A stretch of DNA of 64,000 nucleotides from contig JALOCI010000007.1 in assembly GCA_023227835.1 (NCBI GenBank), positions 1 through 64,000 of the forward strand, given 5' to 3'. A program made the position numbers and the translations under genes. Source of the stretch: Bacteroidales bacterium (lineage in GTDB: Bacteria; Bacteroidota; Bacteroidia; Bacteroidales; UBA932). The first letter of the stretch is position 1. The number at the start of each line of letters is the position of its first letter. Below the pieces are notes generated by a model. That model worked only from the letters and a program-made list of their open reading frames with translations. It was not told where the DNA came from and searched no databases. Of this stretch, positions 1 through 9,190 are shown in pieces.

Positions 1-70
1 GAATCAATGAGAAGAAAACAGAAAAAAAATTAATACTTTTATGTCAAGTTTACAGCTCTTTCTTGGTGGC

Positions 71-2998
71 TCATTTGTGAGTGATACAGTGGCCTATTTG
101 ATGTGATATATTCACTGCCATCTCTTCGTAAACCTCACTTCTTAAAATGTCGTTTGCATCACGATTGTTGTATCGGTCAACAATGACTTGCATCTTTCTT
201 GAAAAGTCAATTCCTTTCACACGATTTACTTTTCTTATTTCTCCTATTACTTTTGCTAAAAGCTGCTGTAATAATTTGATCTTAGTATTCGGCAATTTGA
301 TTTTATCAATTTTTGCCAAATAATCTTCATCAAAAAGATCTTGTTCTTTTTCAACTTCATCACCAAGTTTGAATATCTCTTCAACCCCATCACTTTGCAA
401 AGCATCTTTTATCATTTCTCGGACTTTTGCGTTCATTTGTGCCGTGTCGGGTGCAATGCCTGTGGTAAGTTTGAAAACGATAGAACGGACAGCCAAATAA
501 AAGTGCGTGTAATCTCTTTCTGATTGTGTCAGTTTTTCGCTTCCGGCACAAATATCATAAGCAGCTTTTAATCGTTGAACCATACCCATAAATCGGGTTT
601 CCAACTCTTTCGTCTGTTGCACAAACTCAGCTGCCAAATTCAGAGAGTGTAATTGCTCAATAGTGCTGCCTTTAAAGTATTTTGAACTATCAAACTTATG
701 CATCAGTTTTGCCAACAAATCCAAATAGTCGCGGATAACAACCAATGATTGTTCAATTTCTTCGAAGTTGTCTTTATCCCCTTTATTATATTTGGCAAGG
801 GCAAGGTTCATTTGTTTTTTAATGCCGATATAATCGACTGCCAGACCTTTGTTCTTGCCTTCAAACTTGCGGTTTACCCTTGAAATGGTTTGGATAAGAT
901 TATGTTGCTGAATTGGCTTATCAATGTATATACTATCCAAGAAAGGAACATCAAAACCAGTCAGCCACATATCAACCACAATAGCAATTTTAAAGTTAGA
1001 CTTTGGATTTTTGAATTGACGGTCAAGTTCTCTGCGGTCATCAGAAGTTCCCAACATATCCCATAGTTCTTTCGGGTCGTCCTTGCTTCTGGTCATTACC
1101 AATTTAATGCGTTCAATAGGTTTTAATTCCCGCCTGTCTTTGTCTGTAATTTGTGCACCTTCTTCGGCTTCTCTTATTTCGTTCCATTCGGGACGAAGTG
1201 CGATTATTCTTTTGAATAGATCATAAGCAATTTCTCGGTTGCAGCTCACAAACATTGCTTTTCCTTTTACAGTAGCCCCTTCTGAGATTCGATTTTCGTA
1301 GTGATCAACAAAATCGACTGCAACGGCTTGCAATCGGTCGGGGTCGCCAAGAATGGCATACATATTTGCTGTTTCCTGTTTACTCTTGTCAATTTGATAT
1401 TCGTTTGCCCCCTGTTCAGCAGCCTCTTTATAGTATTTTTCAATCTTCTCTAACTCGCCATTTTTCAAAGCTACTTTAGCTGCCCTTCCTTCATACACAA
1501 TCCGAACAGTGATTTCATCTTTTACCGATTCTGACATAGTGTAGGCATCAACCACTTTGCCGAATACATCAAGCGTTGCATCAATAGGCGTACCTGTGAA
1601 ACCAACGAAAGTGGCGTTGGGTAATGAATCGTGTAAGTACTTAGCGAAACCAAAAGTTTTTTTAACCCCTTCTTCGGTTACTTTAATTTTTTGGTCGAGG
1701 TTTACCTGGCTGCGGTGAGCTTCGTCTGATATGCAAATCACATTGTTTCGTTCGGTGAGCAATTCGGTATCTTCTGTAAACTTGTGAATAGTTGTTAAGA
1801 ATACCCCTCCGCTTTGCCTACCTTGAAGTTTTGTTCTCAAATCGGCTCGACTTTCAACGCTTTCCACAGCATTGTCCCCAATAAAACATTTTGCGTTTAT
1901 GAATTGTTCCGAAAGTTGGTCGTCTAAATCGGTGCGGTCGGTTATCAATACTATGGTCGGACTTTCAAAGTATTCGCTTTTCATCAATAGCCTTGTCAGA
2001 TAAAGCATTGTAAAACTTTTACCGCAACCTGTAGCACCAAAGTAAGTTCCACCTTTTCCATCTCCTTTGGGTTTCTGGGCTTTTTTTATATTCTCGTACA
2101 AAGTTCTTGCAGCGTAATATTGCGGATAGCGACAAACAATCTTTTCTTCTTTCTTGCTAGAATCAGGCAAGTAAATAAAGTTTCGGATAATATCACGCAA
2201 ACGGTTTTTATTAAACATCCCCTGCACGAGTGTATACATAGAATCTATACCATCTACATCTTTTGCCAAACCTGCCACTCTGCGCCACGCATAGAAGAAA
2301 TCGTAAGGGGCAAAAAACGAACCAGCCTTATTGTTTATTCCATCGCTGATAACGCAAAAAGTATTGTATTTAAACAGTTCAGGAATATCCCTACGATAAC
2401 GAACTGTTAATTGTTTGAAGGCATCATAAATAGTGGCTTCTTCACGAATGGCACTTTTAAATTCAAAAACCACCAAAGGCAGGCCATTGATGTAAATAAT
2501 GCCATCGGGGATACGTTTTTCCGTTCCAATAATTTCAAGTTGGTTGACAAACTTATAAATGTTCGTGTCTGGCGGATATTGTTCTTCTGGTTCTGCTGCT
2601 ATAGAGATTAATTGTTCTGCTTCTGGTTGGCGGTGTTTGTTTAATCCTGTATAATTAATGAACTGAATGTAAATATCTTTTTTGCTGCGGTCTTCTCTTT
2701 TAAGTATGAAACCATCGGCCAGCATTCTTAAAAATGTTTTGTTGCTCTCGTAAAGGTCTGAAGCAGGAAGCGACTTGAGTTGAAGAATAATAGATTTGAC
2801 CTCATTTAGCGTAATGCCCTGACCTGCATATTGATTTAACAGATAGTTTTGCAAATCTTCTTCAATCAATACTTCATCAGGCCTGCGGGCAATGGTAATG
2901 CCCAAATGGTGGGGAAAACCTTCTTGCCCCAATAACTCGGTAAATGCCCGTTCTAATTTTTCTTCGGTGAAACGAAGTTCAACAGTAGTTGATTTCAT
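71..2998 (-). CDS. hsdR: Type I restriction enzyme, R (endonuclease/translocase) subunit
   Basis: This 975-residue protein is the cleavage and ATP-dependent translocation subunit of a type I restriction-modification complex. It cuts unmodified DNA at a distance once bound to HsdM and HsdS. Visible motifs are an N-terminal nuclease core (PDG near residue 165, then VVFEFKSA near 178, the PD-(D/E)xK pattern), a Walker A (GATGCGKS, about 322), a DEAH box (ISDEAHRS, about 424) and a superfamily 2 motif III (GFTGTP). The length is usual for the family and the frame is intact. It is the last gene of the leftward hsdM operon, separated from hsdM by accessory genes. The start ATG at 2998 lies just before the conserved N-terminal helix. 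Confidence 0.96.
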   Translation of the reverse strand: MKSTTVELRFTEEKLERAFTELLGQEGFPHHLGITIARRPDEVLIEEDLQNYLLNQYAGQGITLNEVKSIILQLKSLPASDLYESNKTFLRMLADGFILKREDRSKKDIYIQFINYTGLNKHRQPEAEQLISIAAEPEEQYPPDTNIYKFVNQLEIIGTEKRIPDGIIYINGLPLVVFEFKSAIREEATIYDAFKQLTVRYRRDIPELFKYNTFCVISDGINNKAGSFFAPYDFFYAWRRVAGLAKDVDGIDSMYTLVQGMFNKNRLRDIIRNFIYLPDSSKKEEKIVCRYPQYYAARTLYENIKKAQKPKGDGKGGTYFGATGCGKSFTMLYLTRLLMKSEYFESPTIVLITDRTDLDDQLSEQFINAKCFIGDNAVESVESRADLRTKLQGRQSGGVFLTTIHKFTEDTELLTERNNVICISDEAHRSQVNLDQKIKVTEEGVKKTFGFAKYLHDSLPNATFVGFTGTPIDATLDVFGKVVDAYTMSESVKDEITVRIVYEGRAAKVALKNGELEKIEKYYKEAAEQGANEYQIDKSKQETANMYAILGDPDRLQAVAVDFVDHYENRISEGATVKGKAMFVSCNREIAYDLFKRIIALRPEWNEIREAEEGAQITDKDRRELKPIERIKLVMTRSKDDPKELWDMLGTSDDRRELDRQFKNPKSNFKIAIVVDMWLTGFDVPFLDSIYIDKPIQQHNLIQTISRVNRKFEGKNKGLAVDYIGIKKQMNLALAKYNKGDKDNFEEIEQSLVVIRDYLDLLAKLMHKFDSSKYFKGSTIEQLHSLNLAAEFVQQTKELETRFMGMVQRLKAAYDICAGSEKLTQSERDYTHFYLAVRSIVFKLTTGIAPDTAQMNAKVREMIKDALQSDGVEEIFKLGDEVEKEQDLFDEDYLAKIDKIKLPNTKIKLLQQLLAKVIGEIRKVNRVKGIDFSRKMQVIVDRYNNRDANDILRSEVYEEMAVNISHQIGHCITHK

Positions 2999-3008
2999 TG
3001 ATTGCTTT

Positions 3009-3161
3009 TTATGGTCTAAATTGATTTTCCGGATTCAAGTTAAATAACATGTCGCTGACTATCTGACCTTTGCCTCTCGTGACAGTAAGTTGATTAAATA
3101 AACTCCAATCGTTTTCCAAATTCGGATTAAATAAATAATGATTGATTTTCAACGATTTCAT
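3009..3161 (-). CDS. Possible 50-residue small protein in the hsd operon
   Basis: A 50-codon frame fits between the AlbA_2 gene (28-base gap) and hsdR (10-base gap), spacing like that of the other genes in this operon. The peptide is basic to neutral and contains the tripeptide LFN three times (LFNPNLEND, LFNQLTV, LFNLNPEN); a fourth LFN codon trio occurs just upstream in the same frame. No family was recognised. The open frame continues upstream, overlapping the AlbA_2 gene in another frame, so the start is uncertain. It may be an untranslated AT-rich repeat or a remnant of a longer gene. Confidence 0.3.
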   Translation of the reverse strand: MKSLKINHYLFNPNLENDWSLFNQLTVTRGKGQIVSDMLFNLNPENQFRP

Positions 3162-3189
3162 TTTTAGTTCTATTTGCCGGTTAAATAAA

Positions 3190-4650
3190 TTAAGCCCAAT
3201 AAGGCACATATAAACTAAACTTTTTTGATTCACGCTCAGGGTCTTTAGGTTTAATTTTCCCAACTTCAATAGCATCTTTAATAAGTTTAGAAATCTGTGC
3301 AGCTTGTTTGTCGTGCATCCCAAATCGTTTACGGAGTGAAGTATTGTTAAACCCACCCTCCGCAAAATACATAATGACACTGTGTTGATAGCTGGCCTCA
3401 ATACGTTCTTCATTACTCATTTTGGCGAATTTACGAGGCGAGAACAGTGTTACCTTAAAAGCATTTTCTGACTCTTCAAACTTTAATGGGGGCAATCCGT
3501 ATAGCTCAATGGCGATTACAGTTTTTTCAAACCCAGAGCCTCTCTCTTCGCAAATGTTATATCTACGAAAAGCGGCTGCTAGAATTTCATTACGTGATTC
3601 AGGCGTGGTTCGGATAAGCCTATCCAATTTCTTAGATGGAAGCAATTTCCCTGGGTTGGTAAACTCAATTCGATCTTCAAAAATTTCAATCATAGGGCCA
3701 CTGCCTCGTATGGAAAAATCCTGATGAATCAGGCAATTAGCAGCCAATTCGCGAATGGCTATTTCAGGATAAACCGATGTTTCGTGACGCAAGGCATTTT
3801 TAATTATTTCACTTCCTGGCAGGAGCCCTTTAATAAACTGTATCAACCCTTCAAAACCAATAGCATAACCTTTTATCTCGGGATATTCTTTACTTCCGGC
3901 AGATTTGTTTTTTCCTTCATATTTAATCAATCTTACCGCTTTACGACTCAATCCGTCAAATCTGTTAAGGTCCTTTGCAGCTGTAATCGCTCCAAAGTTT
4001 GTAATGTAGTACCCCTTACCATCAACATCTTCAATCATCTTTTCCTCTTTCAGCCATTGCATTATTTCTGGAATGTTAGAAGGGACAGGCTTACCAAGCA
4101 TTTGTAATACCTTATCGTATTCCAGTAGCGTAATTACCTCAACCTCATTGAGTAATTTGGAGGAATGCAATTCCTCCCAAGTTGGCGATTTGCTGTTAAG
4201 CATTAAAGAACCCACTTCTTGCCGAGAAGCCTTGCGTGTTGTGCCGCCACTTCGTATAAAAGATTCTTCAATACTTTGCCCTTTCAAATGAACGGGTTTG
4301 ATGGCACTTTCTTTAATGTAAACAAACAACACTGGCAATCCTCTAAAATCTTCTATGCTATGGTCTATGCTTACCAACGGATCAACACCATCCCGACAAA
4401 GTGAAGCCAACCGCTCTACAATAGTATCAGCATCTGGTTTGGTAATGCCTGAAATGGTTCCTGTGTTGTTATCAATACCAAATGCCAAATAACCACCACC
4501 AGGCAGGTTAGCAAAAGCAGCAATGTGTTTGCAGAGTTTATCATTATTGGGTGAAAGGCTGGCTTTCCAGTCAATCTCATTTAGTTCCCCCGGCACTTTG
4601 CCAAGCGACTTATCCAACCATTGTATTGCTTTAGGTATCCAGTTTTTCAT
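3190..4650 (-). CDS. AlbA_2 (Schlafen-type) ATP-binding protein
   Basis: This 486-residue protein has an N-terminal AlbA_2/Schlafen-like domain (about residues 20-150; WKASLS, then NLPGGGYLAFGID) and a C-terminal GHKL-type ATP-binding region of the HATPase_c_4 kind (RELAANCLIHQDFS, GSGFEKT, about 300-400), followed by a winged-helix-like tail. Proteins of this layout are often annotated as putative transcriptional regulators or DNA-binding ATPases and are frequent passengers in type I restriction loci. It lies between the AAA ATPase gene (68-base gap) and hsdR, on the same strand. Its role in the locus is not known from sequence; regulation of the operon or an auxiliary defence function are both possible. 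Confidence 0.85.
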   Translation of the reverse strand: MKNWIPKAIQWLDKSLGKVPGELNEIDWKASLSPNNDKLCKHIAAFANLPGGGYLAFGIDNNTGTISGITKPDADTIVERLASLCRDGVDPLVSIDHSIEDFRGLPVLFVYIKESAIKPVHLKGQSIEESFIRSGGTTRKASRQEVGSLMLNSKSPTWEELHSSKLLNEVEVITLLEYDKVLQMLGKPVPSNIPEIMQWLKEEKMIEDVDGKGYYITNFGAITAAKDLNRFDGLSRKAVRLIKYEGKNKSAGSKEYPEIKGYAIGFEGLIQFIKGLLPGSEIIKNALRHETSVYPEIAIRELAANCLIHQDFSIRGSGPMIEIFEDRIEFTNPGKLLPSKKLDRLIRTTPESRNEILAAAFRRYNICEERGSGFEKTVIAIELYGLPPLKFEESENAFKVTLFSPRKFAKMSNEERIEASYQHSVIMYFAEGGFNNTSLRKRFGMHDKQAAQISKLIKDAIEVGKIKPKDPERESKKFSLYVPYWA

Positions 4651-4718
4651 CCTATTAATTTTCTTCTTGCCCCAAAATTAGGTAAATGTCTATTAATTAT
4701 TTCTTGGGTGAATTATAT

Positions 4719-6146
4719 TTAGTTCGAATCATTTATTTCAATTAAATATTGACGCATTTTCTCAACAGAATCCTTCAAATCCTTGTATTCTGCTTTGCCG
4801 TTTTCAGTACGATGATGAATTTGATTTCTTATAAATGTATGTATAGTAACTTCATTTTGATGCCCCATCCAAGGTGAATTTTTGGGTTCTCCTTTTTCAG
4901 TTTGAAAAAAAGAAACATCAAAATCTTTTATTTTATTAGTTGTTGCTTTTAATTGCATAAGCCTTTCATATAGCTCATTATGGTACTCTTCCGTAGCAAG
5001 TTTAAAGGCAATAAAATTAACTTCATTAGCAGAAACATAAGGCAATAATGCTAAATCCGGGTTTGCAACAGAAACAGAGTCATTTGTTTTTGTCAAAATT
5101 TTAACCTGAACATTACTATTACTCATTGATTGTTTTATAAATAATGGAGAATGAGTTGTAAGAATAATTTGTGAATCTTTAGAGAATTCCAATAAAAGTT
5201 CTACAAAATCAGACTGTAATTTCGGGTGTAGATGAAGTTCTGGTTCATCAATTAGAACAATTAATTTTTTATTTCCCTTTTTTGAGAGATAATATGAATA
5301 AATAAGTGAAAAAATCATTTCATATCCAGAACCTAATTGGTTTAATGGAATAGATTGTAAGTTCTCTTTATCTGTGCCGAAAAATGCATTTGTAAAGGGT
5401 TTCCAGTTATCAATTAATTTCAACTTTAAATCTTTACCACTTAGCTCTGAAAATTTAGCAATAGCTTCGCCAATTCCCACAAATACCCCTCTGTTTTCAA
5501 GCTCCTTAACCTCTTTCAAGCTATCATTACAATCAATTGGAGTGTTTTCTTTTTGTAAGTATTGATAGTTTAAATCCTCCATTATCCTATCAAAACGAGT
5601 ATCGTTATATGTTCCCTTTCTTGTTTGAAAAGTTCTGTTTTTATCGAGAATTAAATATTCAATTTCACTGAATCTTGAACCACTCCAAGGATTGTTTACT
5701 GCAAGTCTTAAATCTGGTGTATTATCTAGAGGTTTTGTTTCACCGTCTGCTTTTATATATTTTTGGTCTGTAACAACCATTGAAGCAAGGTATCCGCTTG
5801 TACCTCTTGACCTAATGCCACCTAAGAAAGAAAAACCTTTGCCTTTGTATTCAACTCTTGGCATAGTTCCTTTGTATGTGTAAACTTGATTTGTTAGGAT
5901 ATTAATTTCTACTTTCTCACTCGGATTATTAATATCAGATATGGAAAAAGAATCAGTTTTATAAGAAACATAAGGCATTGCAAAAGCATCCAATAGTGTT
6001 GATTTACCACAACCATTTTCACCCACAAAAATAGTTAGTCCAGAACCTTTGTTTTGACCATCAGGAATGTTCAAATCGCTAATCTCAAAAAACTCAGATG
6101 GTGAGAATAGCTTGAAATTTTTTATTTGGATACTTTTTATAAACAT
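4719..6146 (-). CDS. AAA ATPase (RecF/OLD-like) with C-terminal HEPN-like motif
   Basis: This 475-residue SMC/RecF-type ATPase has a Walker A (VGENGCGKST, about residue 43), a Walker B with signature (LIDEPELHLHP, about 298) and a downstream H-loop (LTTHSPLF). The ATPase halves bracket a variable helical middle. No TOPRIM nuclease is seen after the ATPase. Instead the C-terminal tail holds RNQIHH at residues 440-445, which fits the RNxxxH pattern of HEPN ribonucleases, followed by a charged helix. ATPases of this kind occur in abortive-infection modules. The gene is 12 bases from hsdS and clearly part of the hsd operon. ATPase assignment is firm; HEPN activity is a guess from one motif. Confidence 0.85.
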   Translation of the reverse strand: MFIKSIQIKNFKLFSPSEFFEISDLNIPDGQNKGSGLTIFVGENGCGKSTLLDAFAMPYVSYKTDSFSISDINNPSEKVEINILTNQVYTYKGTMPRVEYKGKGFSFLGGIRSRGTSGYLASMVVTDQKYIKADGETKPLDNTPDLRLAVNNPWSGSRFSEIEYLILDKNRTFQTRKGTYNDTRFDRIMEDLNYQYLQKENTPIDCNDSLKEVKELENRGVFVGIGEAIAKFSELSGKDLKLKLIDNWKPFTNAFFGTDKENLQSIPLNQLGSGYEMIFSLIYSYYLSKKGNKKLIVLIDEPELHLHPKLQSDFVELLLEFSKDSQIILTTHSPLFIKQSMSNSNVQVKILTKTNDSVSVANPDLALLPYVSANEVNFIAFKLATEEYHNELYERLMQLKATTNKIKDFDVSFFQTEKGEPKNSPWMGHQNEVTIHTFIRNQIHHRTENGKAEYKDLKDSVEKMRQYLIEINDSN

Positions 6147-6158
6147 AGCCTTATTACT

Positions 6159-7292
6159 TTACACTACTGTTGCTAATTTTGAAAGAAGCAATTCTTTAAA
6201 TTCTGTTAGCTTTTGGTTTTCTAGTGATTTCAATTTTACTGTTTCAAATATTGGTCTTGATGCTTTGTGAAAATCAATCATTTTATAGTTGTCAATTTTG
6301 GGGAGCTTGTATTCTTCAAGATACTTTTCGTGAACCCTTTGTCTACCAGATGAACCAACCATACTACTTATTGCATAAGTCCTAAATCCTTCATCTTTTG
6401 CTAAACAATAAACCCAAAAAGGGCTAACATTCATTTTTGCTCGCATTACAATAAATTCAGTTGAACCAGTTGCAACTTCGTTTTCCTTCAAAATATTTAC
6501 AAATGCAGTTTTACCATTTTCTAAACACGGAGTTATTCTAGCTAAGAGAGTATCATGATTTTGAAATCTTGAGCCACCTTGGTATTCTCTCTCAGCTTTT
6601 CCATTTATGCACATAGAGGTTTCGGAAAGATTAGCCATTTCAATGTATGGTGCTATTTTCCCTTTCCTAATATCAAGCTTTGGATTTGTTTCAACGTAAT
6701 CTTTTAGAAATGTTAACTCGTCACTGTCCTCCTCCACAAACCACTCCCTGTAAATTGCCTGAGCGGTTTCTTCCAGTTTTTGGATCAGTTGGTTGTTCAG
6801 GTTTATGCGGTTTTGTATGGTGTTGTATTCTTTTACAATTTCGCGTTGTTTGTCAATGTGGGGAACGGGTAAAAGCGTGTTGCACATCTCTTCCCAATCA
6901 AATATTTCCCGCGCACTGCCGTGGCTTTTAAACCGTGCATAGCGGTCAAATTCAGGTCGGCGAAACCACATCATTAAATATTCGGGATCGAGCTCATTGA
7001 TGTCTTTTACTTCAAATGGTATATATGCCTGCGAAATAAGTGCCTTGTCATATTCATTAAACAATGCAATGGTAATTTTATCCCCGTTCCTTGATGTTAC
7101 AGGACCATAAGCAAATTGATTCCTTTCAACAATTCTATAAGTTGACATATCCGTTCCAATTGTGTTGGCAATTGAAGGGATAAAAACCTTGTTAATGCTC
7201 AATCCCATTAAAGGTATATCGTGCAAATCTGAATTACGACCTTCAACAGGTCGGATATATTTGCCAAGTGGTTTATAGTTTGCTCTGGACAT
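6159..7292 (-). CDS. hsdS: Type I restriction enzyme, S (specificity) subunit
   Basis: HsdS sets the DNA sequence recognised by both methylation and cleavage. The 377-residue protein shows two target recognition domains (about residues 1-150 and 200-350), each followed by a conserved helical spacer (IQNRINLNNQLIQKLEETAQ after the first; a shorter LKSLENQKLTEFKELLLSKL after the second). It is a little shorter than many HsdS proteins but both halves are present, so it is not a half-subunit fragment. It starts 8 bases after the dual-motif nuclease gene and ends 12 bases before the ATPase gene. The variable recognition domains give no target sequence by inspection. Confidence 0.93.
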   Translation of the reverse strand: MSRANYKPLGKYIRPVEGRNSDLHDIPLMGLSINKVFIPSIANTIGTDMSTYRIVERNQFAYGPVTSRNGDKITIALFNEYDKALISQAYIPFEVKDINELDPEYLMMWFRRPEFDRYARFKSHGSAREIFDWEEMCNTLLPVPHIDKQREIVKEYNTIQNRINLNNQLIQKLEETAQAIYREWFVEEDSDELTFLKDYVETNPKLDIRKGKIAPYIEMANLSETSMCINGKAEREYQGGSRFQNHDTLLARITPCLENGKTAFVNILKENEVATGSTEFIVMRAKMNVSPFWVYCLAKDEGFRTYAISSMVGSSGRQRVHEKYLEEYKLPKIDNYKMIDFHKASRPIFETVKLKSLENQKLTEFKELLLSKLATVV

Positions 7293-7300
7293 AGTTTCAA

Positions 7301-9178
7301 TTAATAACGTGATTTAAGATAGGTTGCAAGTTTTGAATAACCAATAAGATTCTCAATTAAATGTAGGATCTGTCTGCTGTCGATAATTCTAAATTTCGAT
7401 TGATCGGAAAGAGAATCTAGCCAAGTTGTTTGTAAATCGTTGTTTGTGAAAGTATAGTTGTTGTCAAGCAAATCTTTGTTTTCTGAAGGTACCACCAGGA
7501 TATGTAGAAAATCGTTTGCAATCCCTATTTTCACCATCTGTTCAACCAAAAGTGTTTGTCGCATCAACTCGTAAAATGGTTCGTAATAAAAAACTGATTC
7601 CTCAAAACTTTCGGGTGTTTTGAGTTGATCCGATTTTGCAATTAACTTATTATACCGATTTTGTCTGGTTTCCCCTCTTCTTGGTTCTAATGCCTTGTTT
7701 TCGCATGTTTGATATTCTTCGGTATATTTCCATTCAATTGGAATGAGTATTTTTTTCCCTTGTTTCAACCCTATAACAAAAGCATCAATTGAGGTGCAAT
7801 ATTCACCACGATTAGCATTAGTGTCATTTTCTCCTAAAAGTGTAGCATTGTCATAAATAAATTCAAATGCGATGTATCCGGAATCTTTATCACCAATACT
7901 AGGTAGAACATCATCAATTTCTGGATCAAAAAGTTGAGCCAATTTGATCATGGATACTTTGTCTTTTATTAAGGCGAACAAATAATTTAGACACTGAATC
8001 TGAGAAGAAACCATATGATTTGTTGGGTTTCTATCCGAATTATCCCCATACTTCCACCATGCTATTTCATTTTCCTTAAAATAAAGTTTCGCTTCATGTC
8101 GAATGCTTTCATGCAAATTTTCATCACAATTTCGCAGTATGTATTTGTTTCCAGCAAGTTTATTTTTCGTTCGACATGAAGTTTGTTTGATTTCTTCTTC
8201 CATCTGAAAAGCTCCTTTGTAGTAAACTTTGTTAATATCGAAGGTGCATGGAGTTAATTTGTATTGAGCATTAAAGAACTTAAGTCCAAAGTTATTGGAA
8301 TTGATAAGTGCCGTTGTACCCACAACCATTGGATGAAGTTTGTCAAATAAAAAATAGGATTTTATAGCCTTAATTGTAATTGCAGAATTTCCATAAAGCA
8401 ACTCAGAATTGCGAATCTTCCTGATTTTAGAAGGTGGATTAATTTGTTTTGTAATAAACAGATCATGCATAACTTCCGAATAAAACAGCAATTCTGAAAT
8501 AATTCCAACCTTATAATTGTTGTTGAGTTTCAGTTCGTAAATATTAAGATTGCTTTGATTGTCAATGCCCCAGATATCAATGGCACTGGAACGACCAGTA
8601 AAAAAGTTTCTATTATTTTTTTTCACACCCACAGGCAGTTGGTGGTTGATATAATGCAATTTAAAATAGTCCTTGATAAAATCCAAGTTATGTGGATTGT
8701 ATTCAATTTGCTTTTCCTTTGAGCTTGCATCTGATGTTTCAGAAGCTTCTTTTAATGGCGTATTTATAACCAAATCCTTCATTGTTTTTTCAAATTCGGT
8801 TAATTCATTTTTATTAACAGCTGCAATATCAAACCATTTATACATTTGCTTAAAACGAATTACCCTGTATGCAAATCGGTTATAATGCAATTGCTGGTTT
8901 CCGGTCATTTGTATTGGTTTTTCCCAACTCAAAACCACAAAATCAATGTACTTGCTTAAATGGTGCTTCAAACAGATACTCCACCCTTCAAATGCTGCTT
9001 CATCACTTTGCATATTTACACAACAAGAATAAATCACACCATTTTTAGAGTTTCTTTTACCTAGAGATATTAAAAGAATCCTATTATTTATATTAAAATC
9101 TATATATGATGGCAATCGTAATCCATCATATTTAATTTTGTTTTCTAATAGGTCAATAATGTCTTTACTAGTCTTCAT
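7301..9178 (-). CDS. Putative restriction endonuclease-like protein with two PD-(D/E)xK-like motifs
   Basis: This 625-residue protein lies between hsdM and hsdS. The N-terminal half contains D201 followed by E215-x-K217 (AIDIWGID, then IYELKL), the usual spacing of a PD-(D/E)xK nuclease. The C-terminal half contains D465 and E482-x-K484 (SIDAFVIG, then IPIEWKY), a second such motif, in a region resembling the PGN_0703-type putative restriction endonucleases (WWKYG, SSQIQCLNYLF). It has no signal peptide or membrane segment. Gaps to its neighbours are 12 and 8 bases, so it is cotranscribed with hsdM and hsdS. It could add a second nuclease to the system or act independently. The family comparison is from memory. 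Confidence 0.6.
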   Translation of the reverse strand: MKTSKDIIDLLENKIKYDGLRLPSYIDFNINNRILLISLGKRNSKNGVIYSCCVNMQSDEAAFEGWSICLKHHLSKYIDFVVLSWEKPIQMTGNQQLHYNRFAYRVIRFKQMYKWFDIAAVNKNELTEFEKTMKDLVINTPLKEASETSDASSKEKQIEYNPHNLDFIKDYFKLHYINHQLPVGVKKNNRNFFTGRSSAIDIWGIDNQSNLNIYELKLNNNYKVGIISELLFYSEVMHDLFITKQINPPSKIRKIRNSELLYGNSAITIKAIKSYFLFDKLHPMVVGTTALINSNNFGLKFFNAQYKLTPCTFDINKVYYKGAFQMEEEIKQTSCRTKNKLAGNKYILRNCDENLHESIRHEAKLYFKENEIAWWKYGDNSDRNPTNHMVSSQIQCLNYLFALIKDKVSMIKLAQLFDPEIDDVLPSIGDKDSGYIAFEFIYDNATLLGENDTNANRGEYCTSIDAFVIGLKQGKKILIPIEWKYTEEYQTCENKALEPRRGETRQNRYNKLIAKSDQLKTPESFEESVFYYEPFYELMRQTLLVEQMVKIGIANDFLHILVVPSENKDLLDNNYTFTNNDLQTTWLDSLSDQSKFRIIDSRQILHLIENLIGYSKLATYLKSRY

Positions 9179-9190
9179 TCGACTATTTAT

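Noticed and set aside
1..70. A gene beyond hsdR at the left edge
   Set aside because: The last 70 bases hold no start or recognisable coding frame.
6159..7292. hsdS as a truncated half-subunit
   Set aside because: At 377 residues it is short, but both recognition domains are present, with a full helical spacer after the first and a shorter helical segment after the second.
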